DNA from: Acidobacteriota bacterium
GTDB taxonomy: Bacteria; Acidobacteriota; Blastocatellia; Pyrinomonadales; Pyrinomonadaceae
Direction: 5' to 3'
DNA length: 64,000 bases
Assembly (NCBI GenBank): GCA_025463135.1
Contig: JAOAPY010000048.1
Location: forward strand, 124,001-188,000
In this document: positions 1-9,543 of the stretch, piece after piece
Position numbering within the stretch: position 1 is the first letter of the stretch
How the letters are laid out: every line of letters starts with the position of its first letter
Notes under the pieces: generated by a model
Databases searched by the model: none
The model's input: the letters and a program-made list of their open reading frames with translations, nothing else
What the model was told of the DNA's origin: nothing
Position numbers and translations under genes: made by a program

Positions 1-726
1 CCAGCCGATAACGAGGATGCCGAGCAAAAGCAGTGCACAGGAAATGATGACTGTGCCCGCCAAACCCAATGACGGCGACAAGGTGATACCCGCGGCCACC
101 AGCGGAGTGCCCGCGATCACCCCCAGCACGACCAAAGCGAACAGTCGCTGAACGCTGACGGACTGATGCACAAGTACTCGACCGGCAAGTCCACTGAGAA
201 TCGGGGCCGCGAATCCTGCATAGTGAAAATGGACCGCCGTCAGCAATACGATGGTATCGCCAAAGCCGAGCGGTTGAATCCCCAGCCGTGACATGATTAA
301 CCAGCCGCTGCCAACCGACAGGTAAATGAGCCCCGCACTGATCGACACCTCCTCAAACACGCGCAGTTTGGGGGACAGCAAACGCGACAGGCCGTGCAAT
401 GAGAGTAACCCCGCAACAACCAACCAGGCTGAAGAGAAAAGCGCTGCGGCAATTCCCTGCTTTAGAAAAAAGGAAACCACAACAGCGGCGGCCCCAATGG
501 GCTGGGCAAATATTGCCAGACGAAATAAAAGTGAATTCTCTTCCTCTTGATCCGTCGCGGCCAGGCTTAGACCCAGGGGCACGATGACGAGCACCGCCAG
601 CAGCAATACTTTGTTGATTAACTCCGTCTCGATCAGCGTCGAGCTGTGCGAGAAGAATCCCAATTCCCAAATAACTGTTCCGGCAAGCGCGCTGGCTCTC
701 GAGAGTTTTGGCGGACTAATCGGCAT
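1..726 (-). CDS. YndJ-family integral membrane protein, 3' end outside window
   Basis: Reading the minus strand from ATG at 726 gives an open frame of 242 codons that runs off the left edge without a stop. The product is strongly hydrophobic, with about seven predicted membrane segments. It contains the stretch HFHYAGFAAPILSG near residue 173, which I recognise from YndJ-type proteins (Bacillus subtilis YndJ; biochemical role not established). The start lies 11 nt after the stop of the dioxygenase remnant, so the two may be co-transcribed. No strong Shine-Dalgarno is seen. The frame is free of stops throughout and hydropathy is continuous, so the gene itself is secure; the family name rests on one motif and topology. 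Confidence 0.72.
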   Translation of the reverse strand, partial: MPISPPKLSRASALAGTVIWELGFFSHSSTLIETELINKVLLLAVLVIVPLGLSLAATDQEEENSLLFRLAIFAQPIGAAAVVVSFFLKQGIAAALFSSAWLVVAGLLSLHGLSRLLSPKLRVFEEVSISAGLIYLSVGSGWLIMSRLGIQPLGFGDTIVLLTAVHFHYAGFAAPILSGLAGRVLVHQSVSVQRLFALVVLGVIAGTPLVAAGITLSPSLGLAGTVIISCALLLLGILVIGW

Positions 727-736
727 CTTGTTACCT

Positions 737-1072
737 TCAGCGTTCTTCACTTAGCAGAACTGACATGTTTATTTGACGGGAGCGCGGCCAGGCGCCGAGC
801 GCATGAAAGAGCGTCTTAGCTGGGTCAGTCGATTCGTTCGCATGATACTCGCAAAAGAATTTATTGCCGGGATTTGCCGGGTCAGTAAATTGGTCAAGCC
901 CTGCTCCCAAGGCTTCAACCTGATCGTCGGTGAAACACCCGTTGGCCTCGTAGAATGCGATTTGCTCGGCACTCAAGCGGTAACGATTCCATTCGCGCGT
1001 GGCTGTGGGTGACGCAAAGGGACTGTCGATGGGCAGGTGATGTTTTGAAAGGTCCTCGATCATGAAACCCAC
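737..1072 (-). pseudogene. Truncated phytanoyl-CoA dioxygenase-like gene
   Basis: 111 codons from GTG at 1072 (or ATG at 1063). Residues 31-93 (RLSAEQIAFYEANGCFTDDQ through LFHALGAW) match the start of PhyH-type Fe(II)/2-oxoglutarate oxygenases, normally 250-300 residues. After GAW the frame continues with about 15 unrelated residues and stops. The metal-binding HxD...H and 2-oxoglutarate-binding parts are missing and do not reappear before yndJ at 726. This is therefore an internal deletion remnant, very unlikely to be an active oxygenase. An alternative is a short independent protein, but the family match stopping mid-motif argues against that. Confidence 0.65.
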
Positions 1073-1420
1073 TCTCGCGCCCTTAACTGCAAAGCCACAA
1101 GTTTCACTAATTCGCAGCGGGCTGTAGACTCAAGTGGACACCTGAGCTGCCCGGCGTCGCCAACTATAGACGCTTTTATCTTCAAGATGGAGTTTGCATT
1201 TCAAATTCATCTTGAGAACGACCCGGCACGTTGATTGCTGTCGCAGAAGTCCTCTCGCCACTCACTACGGCACCCGGGAGACTTCCCACCCAGAGCAGAC
1301 AACGCTAGTCTTCTCCTGCTGAGGTGCCGGCAACCAAGCGGGCTACAGAGACAACTCGGGCGAGGCGGTTTCGGACGTTGTTGTCTTTAAGAAGATCCGC
1401 TTACACCTTAGGAGGACAGC
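1073..1420. other. Gene-free stretch between divergent genes
   Basis: About 350 bases separating the minus-strand remnant from the plus-strand gene at 1421. It must hold promoters for both directions, but I see no convincing -35/-10 pair. Nothing else was recognised apart from the ribosome binding site TAGGAGGA just before 1421. Confidence 0.4.
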
Positions 1421-1969
1421 ATGCCTACGCGAAAAATAGAGAACACGAAATCACCGGCCGACATCAAGCGTGCGATCGAGACGATCGAGGCCGAGGTTGA
1501 GAAAGAAAAGAAGAAGCGGGAAAAGAGCGGTGAAACGTTCACTTCACTAACACGCGAACAACTCGACGAGAAGTTACGTCGCGCAGAGTCCCCCATGATT
1601 GTCTGGCAGAGTTGGAACAATACCGCGCCCATCGGTGGATTAATCAATTACAGTGTCGGGGTGATGAATCCCGATCCATTTGCCTGGGGAACCCTCGCCG
1701 TTGCGGTGTCGGTCGGAAATCGAAATCCGATCACGAGCTCTGACATCTTCTTGTCCGACTTTGACAGACGCTTTCCCACGCTGGCGCAGCCGGCGACTAT
1801 CGGCTTCTCGCTTGGCCCGGGAGCCTCCACCTCTTTTAGCTTCGCGCTGCGAATCCCGGCCGGCGTGGAAAAGACGGGCTACTTCGGCAACTCAGTACTG
1901 CAGCAGATCAGTTTTCACGATGTCGGAAAGTACCTCGACCGCGGCGTTTTCTTCTTCGGCGTTGTTTGA
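1421..1969 (+). CDS. Hypothetical protein with charged helix and beta-rich domain
   Basis: 182 residues; ATG preceded by a near-perfect Shine-Dalgarno (TAGGAGGA, 6 nt spacing), so it is very likely translated. Residues 10-56 are highly charged (KKKKREK, EQLDEKLRRAE) and likely form a helix or short coiled coil. Residues 58-182 are rich in G, S, T, V and aromatic residues in a pattern suggesting a beta-sandwich. There is no signal peptide or membrane segment. I do not recognise the family. It stands alone: the neighbours are on the opposite strand, so context gives no functional hint. Being cytoplasmic with a beta-sandwich, it might be a binding or structural protein, but that is a guess. Confidence 0.7.
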   Translation: MPTRKIENTKSPADIKRAIETIEAEVEKEKKKREKSGETFTSLTREQLDEKLRRAESPMIVWQSWNNTAPIGGLINYSVGVMNPDPFAWGTLAVAVSVGNRNPITSSDIFLSDFDRRFPTLAQPATIGFSLGPGASTSFSFALRIPAGVEKTGYFGNSVLQQISFHDVGKYLDRGVFFFGVV

Positions 1970-2125
1970 CAACGACGGCAGAAAATCGTCCCGATTAGGG
2001 ACAATAAGCGCCTCTGACCACACGCAGAGGTCCACCTTCTGAAGGCTAAGCCCGCCCGATGATCGCCAACATCTGGCGGGCAAAGTCAATTCAACAGTCT
2101 CGATGTTGAATGGGACAGCCTCCCT

Positions 2126-3094
2126 TCACCTGACATTCCTAAATCCCTCAATCACAACCTTCGCCACGGTCGGAATGATTTCGCGTTCGTTTGCATGATC
2201 CGTCGTGAAGGTGACCAGCACAAATTTTGAGCCGTCAGGCATTTCCAGATAGGCCGCGTCGTGACGCGTCGTGCTGGTCCATCCGGCTTTGGACCACAAG
2301 CGCGCGCCTTCGACACCTTGTAACGCGATCGCGGTGAAGCCGTGGGCCTGGTCGTCAGCGTCTTTGCTCGAGCCCGAATAGTCACGCTTCAACAGATCCA
2401 TCATCTGTCCGCTGCGTTCGGGCGTTACAGTCTGGCGTGTCACGATCTCTGCCAGGAGCCGCCCGGTTGCCTCCGTCGTAAGCTTGTTCCGGTTCTCGCC
2501 GTTGGCGCCGCGCGAAACTTTCTCGCGCCCATAGGCATCTTCACAAAACGTCTTTTGATTGACGTTGATGTTTGAATATTTCAACGAAGCAAAATAGCGA
2601 TTCACGACGTTTCGCTTTGCCTGCCATTCCTTCATCTCGTTCGGAGGCAGCTCGTAGCCGCCCGTGGTATGGGTGAGCACATCTACAACATACTGAGTTG
2701 CCTCGTTGGAAGAATCAACGATCATATCGCGCAATGCGCGCCGCAGTTCCGGTGTATCTTCGATTTTCTTGTCTTCGAGCCAGCGGTGCGCCGCAGCCAG
2801 ATAAAAGAGCTTCACCACACTCGCCGGATAGATGCGTTCATTGCCACGAAAGCCGGCACTTACCGGATGCTGGGGCGAGCGAAGATCGATGAGTGTGATG
2901 GAAAGGTTTTCGTCCTTCAGTCCCTTCTCTTTGAATTTTTCGAGCGTCGTTTTCGCAGCTTTGTCGACCAGTTCCTGAAGCGACAACTGCGACGCGGACG
3001 CCGGCGTAACCGCATTCTGTGCCGGCGCCGTAACTGCGCAGAGCACCAACAACGGGACGGCGAAGAGAAATTTGCGCGCGATGAATCGGTTCAT
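2126..3094 (-). CDS. Secreted class A beta-lactamase-like serine hydrolase
   Basis: 322 residues from ATG at 3094, preceded by AAGGA on the minus strand; a longer frame to 3325 has no signal peptide, so the 3094 start is preferred. Residues 1-25 form a signal peptide (ARKFLFAVPLLVLCAVTAPAQ). S92-V-V-K95 fits the active-site SxxK and S128-S-N130 fits the SDN element; SKAGWTS near residue 270 occupies the KTG position. I see no clear Glu166 equivalent, so true beta-lactam hydrolysis is uncertain. The family also includes uncharacterised periplasmic hydrolases. It probably acts in the periplasm on beta-lactams or peptidoglycan-like substrates. Monocistronic by spacing. Confidence 0.8.
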   Translation of the reverse strand: MNRFIARKFLFAVPLLVLCAVTAPAQNAVTPASASQLSLQELVDKAAKTTLEKFKEKGLKDENLSITLIDLRSPQHPVSAGFRGNERIYPASVVKLFYLAAAHRWLEDKKIEDTPELRRALRDMIVDSSNEATQYVVDVLTHTTGGYELPPNEMKEWQAKRNVVNRYFASLKYSNINVNQKTFCEDAYGREKVSRGANGENRNKLTTEATGRLLAEIVTRQTVTPERSGQMMDLLKRDYSGSSKDADDQAHGFTAIALQGVEGARLWSKAGWTSTTRHDAAYLEMPDGSKFVLVTFTTDHANEREIIPTVAKVVIEGFRNVR

Positions 3095-3353
3095 ATTGTC
3101 CTTTCTAGTTTCAGTATGGTTGGAGTACCAAAGGTTAGTATGAACGGGATAGTGTCGCAAGCACAGAACTTCAGACAGCCTGTTCTTTCGCTCCGGAGGA
3201 GCAAAATGTTTATAGCCTGGGCGACCGCAACGCATTAATCCAAGCTCCAGAGGAGAGAAACAGCCCAGCCTGGATTTCGTCCCCATGGGACTAAAAGCGA
3301 CTAAAGCAAACCAAGCGTTCGGCAAGTAAGCAGATCGCGATCATTGGCACTCA

Positions 3354-3371
3354 CACAGACTAAAGTCTGTG
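3354..3371. repeat. Short hairpin repeat (family H)
   Basis: CACAGACTAAAGTCTGTG, a hairpin with 7-bp arms and a TAAA loop, 15 nt before the chosen start of the permease. The rest of 3095-3385 holds no gene I can support. Such hairpins recur in acidobacterial intergenic DNA as far as I know; only one copy is seen here. Confidence 0.55.
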
Positions 3372-3385
3372 CTACTTTACAGCGC

Positions 3386-4687
3386 ATGTCCAAACCTCCC
3401 TTCAAAGGCCTGGTGCGCGGCATACATCGTTGGGATCTGGTTGCGATCACCATCAACGGTATCATCGGCGCAGGTATCTTTGGACTACCGGCGAAAGTCT
3501 TTGCGCTCATCGGGGCCTACAGTCTTTTCGCGTTCGTTGCCTGCGCTCTGGTCGTCACGCTAATCATTCTTTGCTTTGCCGAAGTCAGCAGCCGCTTTGA
3601 CCAGACTGGCGGTCCATATCTGTATGCGCGCGAAGCGTTCGGGCCTACCGTCGCCTTCGAAGTCGGCTGGCTCATCTGGTTGGCGCGGCTGACAGCTTTC
3701 GCAGCCAATTGCAATCTGCTGGTCAGCTACCTTGGTTACTTTTGGCCGGGCGCAAGCAGTGGCACCTGGCGCCCGATAATCATCGCCGTCGTGGTTGTCT
3801 CGCTGGCCGGCGTTAACATCCTCGGCGTTAGACAAGCGGCGATTGCCGGCAACTTTTTCACCGTCGGAAAATTGATTCCCATGATCCTGTTTGTTGTGGC
3901 CGGGCTCTTCTTTTTGAATCCTCACGCCTACAGCCTCGGCCCGGTCCCTTCATCGGGGGCCTTCTCTCAGTCGGTGTTGCTGTTGATCTATGCGTTCACA
4001 GGATTTGAGATGGCAGCGATCCCGGCCGGTGAAGTACACAATCCTCAAAAACATTTACCACGGGCCCTGCTCATCGCCATCGCGGTGGTGGCGCTGCTCT
4101 ATATTCTTATCCAGGTTGTTTGCGTGGGTACGCTGCCGGAACTGGCGCAATCACAAAAGCCGCTTGCTGATGCGGGAACCCGCTTTATGGGGGCCGCGGG
4201 CGGTGCGCTCATTTCTGCCGGAGCCATAATTTCAATTACCGGCAACCTCAACATCGTGTTGCTTTCCGGATCGCGTGTACCGTTCGCTATGGCAGAACAG
4301 CGCCAGTTGCCGGCCCTGATTGGCAAAGTGCATTCGCGATTTTTCACACCACACATAGCGATACTGTGCACGGCCGCTGTTATGTTTGTGCTCACACTCA
4401 AACAGAGTTTTGTGCAGGCCCTGACTATCAGCGCCATCGCGCGCTTACTAACTTACGCGGCAACCTGCGCGGCTTTGCCGGTGTTGCGTCGAACCAACGC
4501 GCCGGCGCCGTTATTTCGCCTGCGCGGCGGCACAATCATTTCCGTTCTGGCGCTGCTGTTATCCGGATGGCTGCTGCTCAACAGCACGCTAAAAGAGGCA
4601 ATCACCGCCGCGATCGTGGCCGGTATCGGATTGCTGGTCTATCTTGCCTACAGGCTCCTGAGAAGCAACGACCCTGACAACAGCTAG
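3386..4687 (+). CDS. APC-family amino acid permease
   Basis: 433 residues from ATG at 3386; an upstream in-frame start at 3344 would put coding sequence across a repeat hairpin and is less likely. About twelve hydrophobic segments are visible, and the first carries the family signature GIIGAGIFGLP (residues about 26-36) that binds the amino-acid backbone. Further typical elements are the E-x-S-x-R-F loop after helix 2 (FAEVSSRF) and the FTGFEMAAIPAGE stretch in the middle. It is an inner-membrane transporter for amino acids or polyamines, probably proton-coupled; the substrate cannot be read from sequence. Neighbours give no pathway link, and downstream lies a palindromic repeat. Confidence 0.88.
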   Translation: MSKPPFKGLVRGIHRWDLVAITINGIIGAGIFGLPAKVFALIGAYSLFAFVACALVVTLIILCFAEVSSRFDQTGGPYLYAREAFGPTVAFEVGWLIWLARLTAFAANCNLLVSYLGYFWPGASSGTWRPIIIAVVVVSLAGVNILGVRQAAIAGNFFTVGKLIPMILFVVAGLFFLNPHAYSLGPVPSSGAFSQSVLLLIYAFTGFEMAAIPAGEVHNPQKHLPRALLIAIAVVALLYILIQVVCVGTLPELAQSQKPLADAGTRFMGAAGGALISAGAIISITGNLNIVLLSGSRVPFAMAEQRQLPALIGKVHSRFFTPHIAILCTAAVMFVLTLKQSFVQALTISAIARLLTYAATCAALPVLRRTNAPAPLFRLRGGTIISVLALLLSGWLLLNSTLKEAITAAIVAGIGLLVYLAYRLLRSNDPDNS

Positions 4688-4701
4688 TGCTGGCTTGATG
4701 T

Positions 4702-4802
4702 GGAGTGCGGTGACCTGCGCCGTTTTGGCCCGCGGCGGCTCGGCGCCTGGCTTCGTGCTGAGGCCTCTTGGGACTCTTGCTGTGACCTGTCGCCGCACTC
4801 TA
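4702..4802. repeat. Palindromic intergenic repeat (family E)
   Basis: Arms GAGTGCGGTGACCTG (from about 4703) and its imperfect inverse TGACCTGTCGCCGCACTC (ending 4800), separated by a GC-rich centre. It fills most of the space between the permease and glcDE. It might act as a terminator-like hairpin for the permease, but it has no T-tract. Confidence 0.6.
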
Positions 4803-4901
4803 AATTAAGACAGTACTTAAGAATGCACCATACTGCCTTGTAGTGGCCGCGTAGTGTATCATTGGCATCCGACTCGATAGAATTTCTCCTGCCCAAAACT
4901 T

Positions 4902-7661
4902 GTGGATCAACTTATCGAAAACCTGCGTGCGATCGTTGGCCGCGATGGTGTCCTGGCGGACGCCGACGAGTTGATCGTCTACGAATGTGATGGCCTCCCA
5001 CAGCATAAATACCGGCCGCGCGCCGTTGTCTTTCCCTCTTCGACCGAAGCGACAGCTGAGATTCTGCGCCTGCTGGCAAAGGAGCGCGTGCCTTTCACGC
5101 CGCGTGGCGCCGGCACCGGTCTTTCGGGTGGCGCCCTGGCCTTGACCGAAGGGGTCGTGATTGAACTCGCGCGCATGCGCCAGATCCTGAGAGTCGATCC
5201 CCACAATCGTCTGGCGGTGGTCCAAACAGGCGTTGTAAATGCTCATGTCTCCATGGCCGCCGCACCGTTTGGTCTGCACTACGTTCCCGACCCGTCGAGC
5301 AACTCCACCTGCACCATCGGCGGAAACATCGCCGAAAATGCCGGTGGTATTCATTGTTTGAAGTACGGAACGACAACCGACCATGTGCTGGCTGCGCGCG
5401 TGGTCTTATCAAGCGGCGCGATTATCGATTTGGGCGGCGGCGGCCCGGAACAAGCGGGTTACGATCTGCTCGGAATTTTTGTGGGGTCCGAAGGGACGTT
5501 TGGTATCGCCACCGAGGCGACGTTGCGTCTGGTTCCGGTGCCACCGGCTGTGCGCACCCTGCTCGCAGACTTTTTGGAAGTAAACGACGCCAGCCACGCA
5601 GTCTCGGCAATCATTGCCGCCGGCGTGATGCCCGCGGCGCTCGAGATGATGGACCATGCGATCATACAGGCGGTGGAAGCGAGTGTCTTTGCCGCAGGCT
5701 TGCCCATCGATGCGGGCGCGGCGCTCTTAATCGAATTGGACGGAATCGAAGCCGACATCAATGAAGAAGCCGAGCGAGTCAAAAATATTTGCCTGCAACA
5801 GGGCGCGCGAACCTGTCGCCTGGCGCGCGACGACAACGAGCGAAAAAAACTTTGGGCCGCGCGCAAGGGCGCCTTTGGCGCTATCGGCAGAATTGCACCC
5901 GACTCGATGATTCAGGATGCAGTGGTGCCGCGCTCGCGTTTACCGGAGGTGCTGGCAGATGTCTATCGCATTGCCGCGAAGTATCAATTGCGCATCGCGA
6001 ATGTCTTTCATGCGGGCGATGGGAATCTGCATCCGCTGATCTGTTTTGACTCACGCTCGCCCGACGAAGTCCGCAACGTCAAGGAAGCCGGGCGCGAATT
6101 AATGGAAACCTGCGTGCGGGCCGGCGGCAGCATTAGCGGCGAACATGGCGTCGGTTTTGATAAGCGCGAACTGCTGCCTTTGATTTTTTCCGATGATGAT
6201 ATGGAGGCCATGCTGCAGGTGCGTGCGGCTTTTGATCCACTGGGTCTAATGAATCCCGGAAAGATCATTCCGCTGCTGCGCGGTTGCGGCGAAGGGCGAG
6301 CCGTCGCCAGTCTCGCAAGTAATGGTGATGGTGACAGAGTCAACGCAGCGCCAATACTTCCAATGGTCCTTGCCGAAAATAGCAGCGCTGCTGCCTTGAA
6401 TTCGCCCACCGTCAGTTCTCAGAAACTTCGGTACGAGCCTTCTGCATTCTCGACGGCGCGGCAGGTCGCGCCCAGTTCGACTGAAGAATTTTGCGAAGTT
6501 ATGCGGCATGCTTTCGCCGAGAAGCTGTCCGTTGTGCCTGCCGGCGCCGGCACATGGTTAGAAGTCGGCAATCGTTCAAGACGAACAGACCTGGTGCTTC
6601 AAACCACGCGTTTGCATCGCATCATCGAACACGAACCAGCGGACCTGATTGCCTCGGCCGAAGCCGGAGTAACGCTCCATGAATTCAACTCAGAACTTGC
6701 CAAGCGAGGACAGTGGCTGCCCCTGGATCCACCCGACGATCTGCACAGCACTTTGGGTGGCATCATCGCCACCGGGTTGGCCGGGCCACAACGCTATGGC
6801 TATGGACCACCGCGCGCGTTCGTCATTGGCATGCAGTTCATCCGCGCAGATGGACGGACGATCAAAGCCGGCGGACGCGTAGTTAAGAACGTGGCCGGCT
6901 ATGATCTCTGCAAGTTGTTGACAGGCAGCTACGGGACACTTGGGTTGATTACCAGGCTGACATTCAAACTGCGTCCCCTTCCCGAAATGACCAGGACGGT
7001 AATTGCCTATGGCACGGTCGCGGACCTAATCTGCGGGGCGCAGTGCCTCATTGAATCTCGATTATTTCCGGTGGCGATTGAATTACTGTCGCCGGAATTA
7101 GCGAACACGGCGGAGTTTAGCAATGGCAAGGAAGCGGTCTTACTAATCAGGTTCGCAGATTCGGAAACAGCAATTGACTACCTGACTTCGCGCGCGATAG
7201 ATGTACTCAAGAGCAAGAGTGGCTGGGTCGGCCCGCTCAAGGGACACGACGCCGAGGTTTGGCGCATCCTGGGTGCGTTGCCTTTGCGCTTCAGCGAAAG
7301 ATGCATCTGGCGAGCGAGCGTTAATCCCACGGATTTGGGAGGCTTTCTTGGATCCCTGAAACCAGTTGAAGACCATCCAGACGTTGCTCCACGAATGTGG
7401 CATGCGAGCGTGGCTGATGGGCGCGTTAGAGTCATCGAGGCGGCGAACATCGATACGCCGCAACTGGTCAAGGCTCTACAGAACTTAAGAGTGGAAGCAC
7501 AAAGTTTAGGTGGGTCACTGATAATCGAGACGGCAGCGGCGGACATCAAGAGTAGAATCGACGCCTGGGGAGATCTCGGAGCGCGCGGCGAAGTGATGCG
7601 GCGCATCAAGCAACAACTTGATCCGGACAATCTTCTCTCGCCGGGAAGATTCGCGTTGTAG
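4902..7661 (+). CDS. Fused glycolate oxidase subunits GlcD-GlcE (FAD-linked)
   Basis: 919 residues from GTG at 4902. Residues 1 to about 453 are a complete GlcD-type flavoprotein: an FAD-binding PCMH domain (PRGAGTGLSGGA, then PDPSSNSTCTIGGNIAENAGG) followed by the FAD-linked oxidase C domain (NVFHAGDGNLHP, GEHGVG, NPGKIIP). After a linker of about 60 residues, residues about 512-919 are a second, GlcE-like FAD-binding module (PAGAGTWLEVG, STLGGIIATGLAGPQRYG, GGRVVKNVAGYDL). In E. coli these are separate proteins working with the Fe-S subunit GlcF, here encoded at 10001. It probably oxidises glycolate (or a related 2-hydroxyacid such as D-lactate) at the membrane. A sequencing error joining two genes is unlikely because the linker is long and open. 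Confidence 0.88.
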   Translation: MDQLIENLRAIVGRDGVLADADELIVYECDGLPQHKYRPRAVVFPSSTEATAEILRLLAKERVPFTPRGAGTGLSGGALALTEGVVIELARMRQILRVDPHNRLAVVQTGVVNAHVSMAAAPFGLHYVPDPSSNSTCTIGGNIAENAGGIHCLKYGTTTDHVLAARVVLSSGAIIDLGGGGPEQAGYDLLGIFVGSEGTFGIATEATLRLVPVPPAVRTLLADFLEVNDASHAVSAIIAAGVMPAALEMMDHAIIQAVEASVFAAGLPIDAGAALLIELDGIEADINEEAERVKNICLQQGARTCRLARDDNERKKLWAARKGAFGAIGRIAPDSMIQDAVVPRSRLPEVLADVYRIAAKYQLRIANVFHAGDGNLHPLICFDSRSPDEVRNVKEAGRELMETCVRAGGSISGEHGVGFDKRELLPLIFSDDDMEAMLQVRAAFDPLGLMNPGKIIPLLRGCGEGRAVASLASNGDGDRVNAAPILPMVLAENSSAAALNSPTVSSQKLRYEPSAFSTARQVAPSSTEEFCEVMRHAFAEKLSVVPAGAGTWLEVGNRSRRTDLVLQTTRLHRIIEHEPADLIASAEAGVTLHEFNSELAKRGQWLPLDPPDDLHSTLGGIIATGLAGPQRYGYGPPRAFVIGMQFIRADGRTIKAGGRVVKNVAGYDLCKLLTGSYGTLGLITRLTFKLRPLPEMTRTVIAYGTVADLICGAQCLIESRLFPVAIELLSPELANTAEFSNGKEAVLLIRFADSETAIDYLTSRAIDVLKSKSGWVGPLKGHDAEVWRILGALPLRFSERCIWRASVNPTDLGGFLGSLKPVEDHPDVAPRMWHASVADGRVRVIEAANIDTPQLVKALQNLRVEAQSLGGSLIIETAAADIKSRIDAWGDLGARGEVMRRIKQQLDPDNLLSPGRFAL

Positions 7662-7707
7662 TTCACGGTTTGGATTTCAACCATCGTTGAGCAGGTCGTA
7701 ACCACAA

Positions 7708-7730
7708 CGCAGACTAACAGTTTGGTTTAC
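7708..7730. repeat. Half palindrome of repeat family B
   Basis: CGCAGACTAACAGTTTGGTT-type arm, one mismatched copy of the family B right arm, just before the ggt ribosome binding site. Confidence 0.6.
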
Positions 7731-7741
7731 AGGGGACTCTT

Positions 7742-9514
7742 ATGAAACACAATCACATCAATCTGGCACTGCGGTTCACTCTGGTGTTCTTCCTGACTGT
7801 AGGGTCCTTCGCCGGCTATGGATTCCACCATTTTCAGGGGGCAGGTGAACTAACTGTTACTGCTGCTTCCCGCGGTCCGGTACGCGCGCCGCACGGCATG
7901 GTGGCCTCGACCAGCAGCATCGCTTCGCAAGTCGGAGTCGACATTCTCGAGCGCGGCGGTAACGCAGTCGATGCCGCAATCGCAGTCGCTTTTGCCGAAG
8001 CCGTCACACATCCCGCGGCCGGCAACATCGGCGGCGGTGGTTTCATGATGATCCGGTTGAAGAACGGAAAAGCTACGGCCATCGATTATCGCGAGATGGG
8101 GCCGGCGGCTGCCAATCGCAATGTGTATCTCGACCAAGACGGTAATCTAATCAAAGGCGAAGGCTCGTCCACGATTGGTTACCGCGCCGCGGGCGTACCC
8201 GGAACAGTGCGCGGCATGGAACTGGCCCTTAAGAAGTATGGTTCCGGAAAATTGACCTGGGCACAACTGACTGAGCCGGCGCGGCGGCTGGCCGCAGAAG
8301 GGTTTCCGCTCAGCCATTCCTACGCCGCGAGCCTGCGCGGCAACAGCGATCTGCTTGCGCCTTATGAAGACAGCAAACGCATCTTTCTTAATAACGGAAA
8401 GTTTTTTAAAGAGGGCGAGTTGCTGCGTCAGCCTGAACTCGCGGCCACGTTTGCGCGTTTACAAAAGTACGGACCGAACGAGTTTTACGAAGGCGAAACT
8501 GCGCGCCTGATCGCCCAGGACATGAAGCGGCACAACGGGCTCATCACTCTGGCGGACATGCACAATTACGTCGCCAAAGAACGCGAACCGTTGCGCTCGA
8601 CTTATCGCGGTCACGAGATCATCTCGATGCCCCCACCTTCTTCCGGCGGCGCGGTTTTGATCGAGATGCTCAACATCCTGGAGGGCTATGACCTGAAATC
8701 GTTTGGCTGGTCGTCAGCGGATAGATATCACCTGATGACTGAAGCGATGCGGCGCGCGTTTGCGGACCGGGCGGAGTTTATGGGCGACACTAATTTTGTG
8801 AAAGTCCCCGTCGCCGGAATGATCGACAAGAAATATGCCGCCAGCCTGCGACAAACAATCGCGACGGACCATGCCTCGACCAGTGCGGAAGTGCGTGCGG
8901 GCAAACCACCGGGTTATGAATCAGAAGAGACGACGCACTTCACTGTCGTCGATAAGGACGGCAACGCGGTGGCCAACACTTACACCTTGAATGGCGGCTA
9001 TGGCTCAGGCGTTACCGCCAAAGGCACCGGCATTCTGCTCAATAACGAGATGGATGATTTTGCCGCGAAGCCAGGAACGCCGAACGCCTATGGCCTGATT
9101 CAGGGAGAGAACAACGCAGTGGCCGCGCGCAAGCGCCCGCTCTCGGCCATGACGCCGACGTTCGTACTGCGCAAGGACGGCTCGCTTTGGTTTGCGATCG
9201 GCAGTCCCGGCGGCCCGACGATCATCAACACGGTACTGCAGGTCATTACCGACATTGTCGACTATGACATGAATATTCAGCAGGCGGTTGATGCGCCGCG
9301 TATTCATCATCAATGGTTGCCGGACGAGATTGCTTACGAGCCTTATGGACTCTCTAGCGATACAAAACACGCGCTTGAAGCGCTCGGTCATAAGCTGGTT
9401 TCGAAGCCGCGCTACATGGGTGACGCCGAAGGGATAATGATCGAAGAAAAGACCGGAGTACGTTTGGGCGCCAGCGACCCGCGTGGTGGGGATAGCGCAG
9501 CGATAGGATATTGA
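7742..9514 (+). CDS. ggt: Gamma-glutamyltransferase precursor
   Basis: 590 residues, ATG after AGGGGAC. It has an N-terminal signal/anchor (residues about 9-26), so the enzyme is periplasmic. It is made as a precursor that cuts itself before T397 (sequence EETTHFTVVD) to give large and small subunits; T397 is then the catalytic nucleophile. The large subunit shows ERGGNAVDAAIA and HPAAGNIGGGGFM; the small subunit shows IGSPGGPTIINT, the oxyanion/glutamate pocket. It transfers or hydrolyses the gamma-glutamyl group of glutathione and related peptides. Full length for the family. It sits between glcDE and hicAB/glcF, with no obvious metabolic link to glycolate oxidation. Confidence 0.93.
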   Translation: MKHNHINLALRFTLVFFLTVGSFAGYGFHHFQGAGELTVTAASRGPVRAPHGMVASTSSIASQVGVDILERGGNAVDAAIAVAFAEAVTHPAAGNIGGGGFMMIRLKNGKATAIDYREMGPAAANRNVYLDQDGNLIKGEGSSTIGYRAAGVPGTVRGMELALKKYGSGKLTWAQLTEPARRLAAEGFPLSHSYAASLRGNSDLLAPYEDSKRIFLNNGKFFKEGELLRQPELAATFARLQKYGPNEFYEGETARLIAQDMKRHNGLITLADMHNYVAKEREPLRSTYRGHEIISMPPPSSGGAVLIEMLNILEGYDLKSFGWSSADRYHLMTEAMRRAFADRAEFMGDTNFVKVPVAGMIDKKYAASLRQTIATDHASTSAEVRAGKPPGYESEETTHFTVVDKDGNAVANTYTLNGGYGSGVTAKGTGILLNNEMDDFAAKPGTPNAYGLIQGENNAVAARKRPLSAMTPTFVLRKDGSLWFAIGSPGGPTIINTVLQVITDIVDYDMNIQQAVDAPRIHHQWLPDEIAYEPYGLSSDTKHALEALGHKLVSKPRYMGDAEGIMIEEKTGVRLGASDPRGGDSAAIGY

Positions 9515-9543
9515 TATGGCGAACGACTTCTATTGGTTGAATC

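Noticed and set aside
3095-3325. N-terminal extension of the beta-lactamase-like hydrolase
   Set aside because: The internal start at 3094 has a Shine-Dalgarno and begins a proper signal peptide.
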